5,213 nucleotides of DNA, from the NCBI GenBank assembly GCA_027311185.1, contig DAICZK010000107.1:1-5213 (forward strand), read 5' to 3'. The translations under genes were made by a program, and so were the position numbers. The notes beneath the pieces were generated by a model that did no database searches, was not told the DNA's origin, and saw only the letters and a program-made list of their open reading frames with translations. Numbering within the stretch: the first letter of the stretch is position 1; each line of letters begins with the position of its first letter. Shown here one piece after another: positions 4,317 through 5,213 of the stretch. The DNA comes from Sulfuriferula sp. Its GTDB lineage: Bacteria > Pseudomonadota > Gammaproteobacteria > Burkholderiales > Sulfuriferulaceae.

Positions 4317-5213
4317 CGCATCCGAAGCCAGCCGACACACAACACTCTTGTCACCTAGCTCGATTTGAAATGTGGCATGATCGATTTGGAAACGGTGTTC
4401 CAGTTCCTCTGCCACATTGTTCAGAAAAGTATCGCCAGGATGGCCCTCAGGCGTGACCAGATGTACTGTCAACGCATTTTCCGTCGTACTCATCCCCCAA
4501 ATGTGCAAGTCGTGCACTTCTTTGACCTGCGGCAACGCGCCCAGGTAGGCCTTGACCTGCCCCCAGTCGATATTATCGGGCACGGCGTGCAACGCCAGCT
4601 TGAATGACGCCTTGAACAATCCCCAGGTCGCCAGCAAAATAGCCAGCGCGATCGCCAGACTGATCACCGGGTCCAGCCACAGCCATCCGGTCCACAGCAT
4701 GATCACGCCGCCGACCGCCACTCCCACCGACACCGCTGCGTCACCGAGCATATGCAGGAAAGCGCCCTGCTGATTGAGGTCGCGCTCGCGCCCCCGCATC
4801 AGCATCAGCGCGGTCGCCACATTAACGACTACCCCGACTAACGCCACCCATATCATCACGTGCTCGTTTACCGGCGCGGGCGCTGCAAAACGCCTGATCG
4901 CCTCCCAGCACACGCCGCCGACCGCAATCAGCAGCAGCATGGCATTGGCCAGTGCGGCAAGTATGGTCGAGCTGCGCAGTCCATAGCTGAATTTGGGAGT
5001 GGGTAGGCGCCGCGCCAGTATCATCGCCGCCCAGGCAGCAAACAACCCGATCACGTCGCTGAAATTATGTCCGGCATCGGCAAGCAAGGACAGTGAGTCG
5101 GCGTAAAACCCGAAACCCACCTCAACCACAACGAATAGCAAATTAAGCACGATACCCACCGCGAACATGCGGCTGCCTGCGTCTGCAGCGGCATGGTCAT
5201 GTCCGTGGTGATG
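4308..5213 (-). CDS. Cation diffusion facilitator family transporter (Zn-type), 5' end outside window
   Basis: This CDF-family metal/proton antiporter of the ZitB/CzcD kind exports Zn(II), and perhaps Co or Cd, from the cytoplasm. Numbering from the Met at 5168, TM2 carries His34-x3-Asp38 (HNFSD) and TM5 carries His139-x3-Asp143 (HMLGD). These are the four transport-site ligands in the H-D/H-D pattern typical of zinc transporters. Other family marks are ADSLSLLADAGHN (23-35), FSYGLRSSTILAALANA (60-76) and the cytoplasmic-domain motif HDLHIWGMSTTENAL, with hydrophobic segments consistent with six membrane helices. The frame stays open beyond that Met to the window edge and reads HHHGHDHAAADAGSR, the His-rich N-terminal tail common in CDFs. 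The true start therefore lies beyond 5213, and the Met at 5168 is internal. The C-terminus is complete, with TGA at 4310-4308. Confidence 0.95.
   Translation of the reverse strand, partial: HHHGHDHAAADAGSRMFAVGIVLNLLFVVVEVGFGFYADSLSLLADAGHNFSDVIGLFAAWAAMILARRLPTPKFSYGLRSSTILAALANAMLLLIAVGGVCWEAIRRFAAPAPVNEHVMIWVALVGVVVNVATALMLMRGRERDLNQQGAFLHMLGDAAVSVGVAVGGVIMLWTGWLWLDPVISLAIALAILLATWGLFKASFKLALHAVPDNIDWGQVKAYLGALPQVKEVHDLHIWGMSTTENALTVHLVTPEGHPGDTFLNNVAEELEHRFQIDHATFQIELGDKSVVCRLASDAVV

Noticed and set aside
1..5213. CRISPR array, tRNA, rRNA, phage or defence module
   Set aside because: No regularly spaced repeats, cloverleaf-like structures, phage genes or defence-gene signatures were found on reading both strands.

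Overview
The window looks like chromosomal DNA of a Gram-negative proteobacterium, most likely a betaproteobacterium. This is inferred from the moderately high GC content, a TonB-dependent receptor tail, Sec signal peptides, and the gene families present; no phylogenetic marker is in the window. Six intact or edge-cut genes and one chimeric gene remnant are packed tightly, with short intergenic gaps.

Left end (1-960): an in-frame chimera on the + strand. The N-terminal 128 codons of an IS4-family transposase (DUF4372 type) run without a stop into the last 144 codons of a TonB-dependent outer-membrane receptor. The joint lies at the codon for the transposase's first catalytic Asp. This is a dead IS fused to a dead receptor, or an assembly join. 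A strong hairpin with an A-tract follows, oriented as the terminator of the next gene.

Middle (960-2535): a minus-strand gene for a periplasmic YbhB/YbcL-type (PEBP-fold) protein is divergent from a plus-strand gene for a 2OG-Fe(II) dioxygenase of the PF10014 type. Candidate promoters for both lie in the gap.

Middle right (2535-3690): on the minus strand, a DUF4337 membrane protein is followed by a PAP2-family membrane phosphatase. The start of the second gene overlaps the stop of the first (ATGATGA-type overlap), so they are probably an operon with coupled translation. The PAP2 gene converges on the dioxygenase gene with only 16 bp between stops.

Right (3690-5213): an AT-rich divergent regulatory gap precedes a small secreted, basic, Gln/Asn/Arg-rich protein with three helical repeats. 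A wobble-containing hairpin follows as its likely terminator. The window closes with a minus-strand cation diffusion facilitator (Zn-type H-D/H-D sites) whose His-rich N-terminus runs off the edge.

I see no CRISPR array, tRNA, rRNA, phage module or defence system, and no convincing new multi-gene system. The points most worth checking are the transposase-receptor chimera, the repeat structure of the small secreted protein, and the coupled DUF4337-PAP2 pair.
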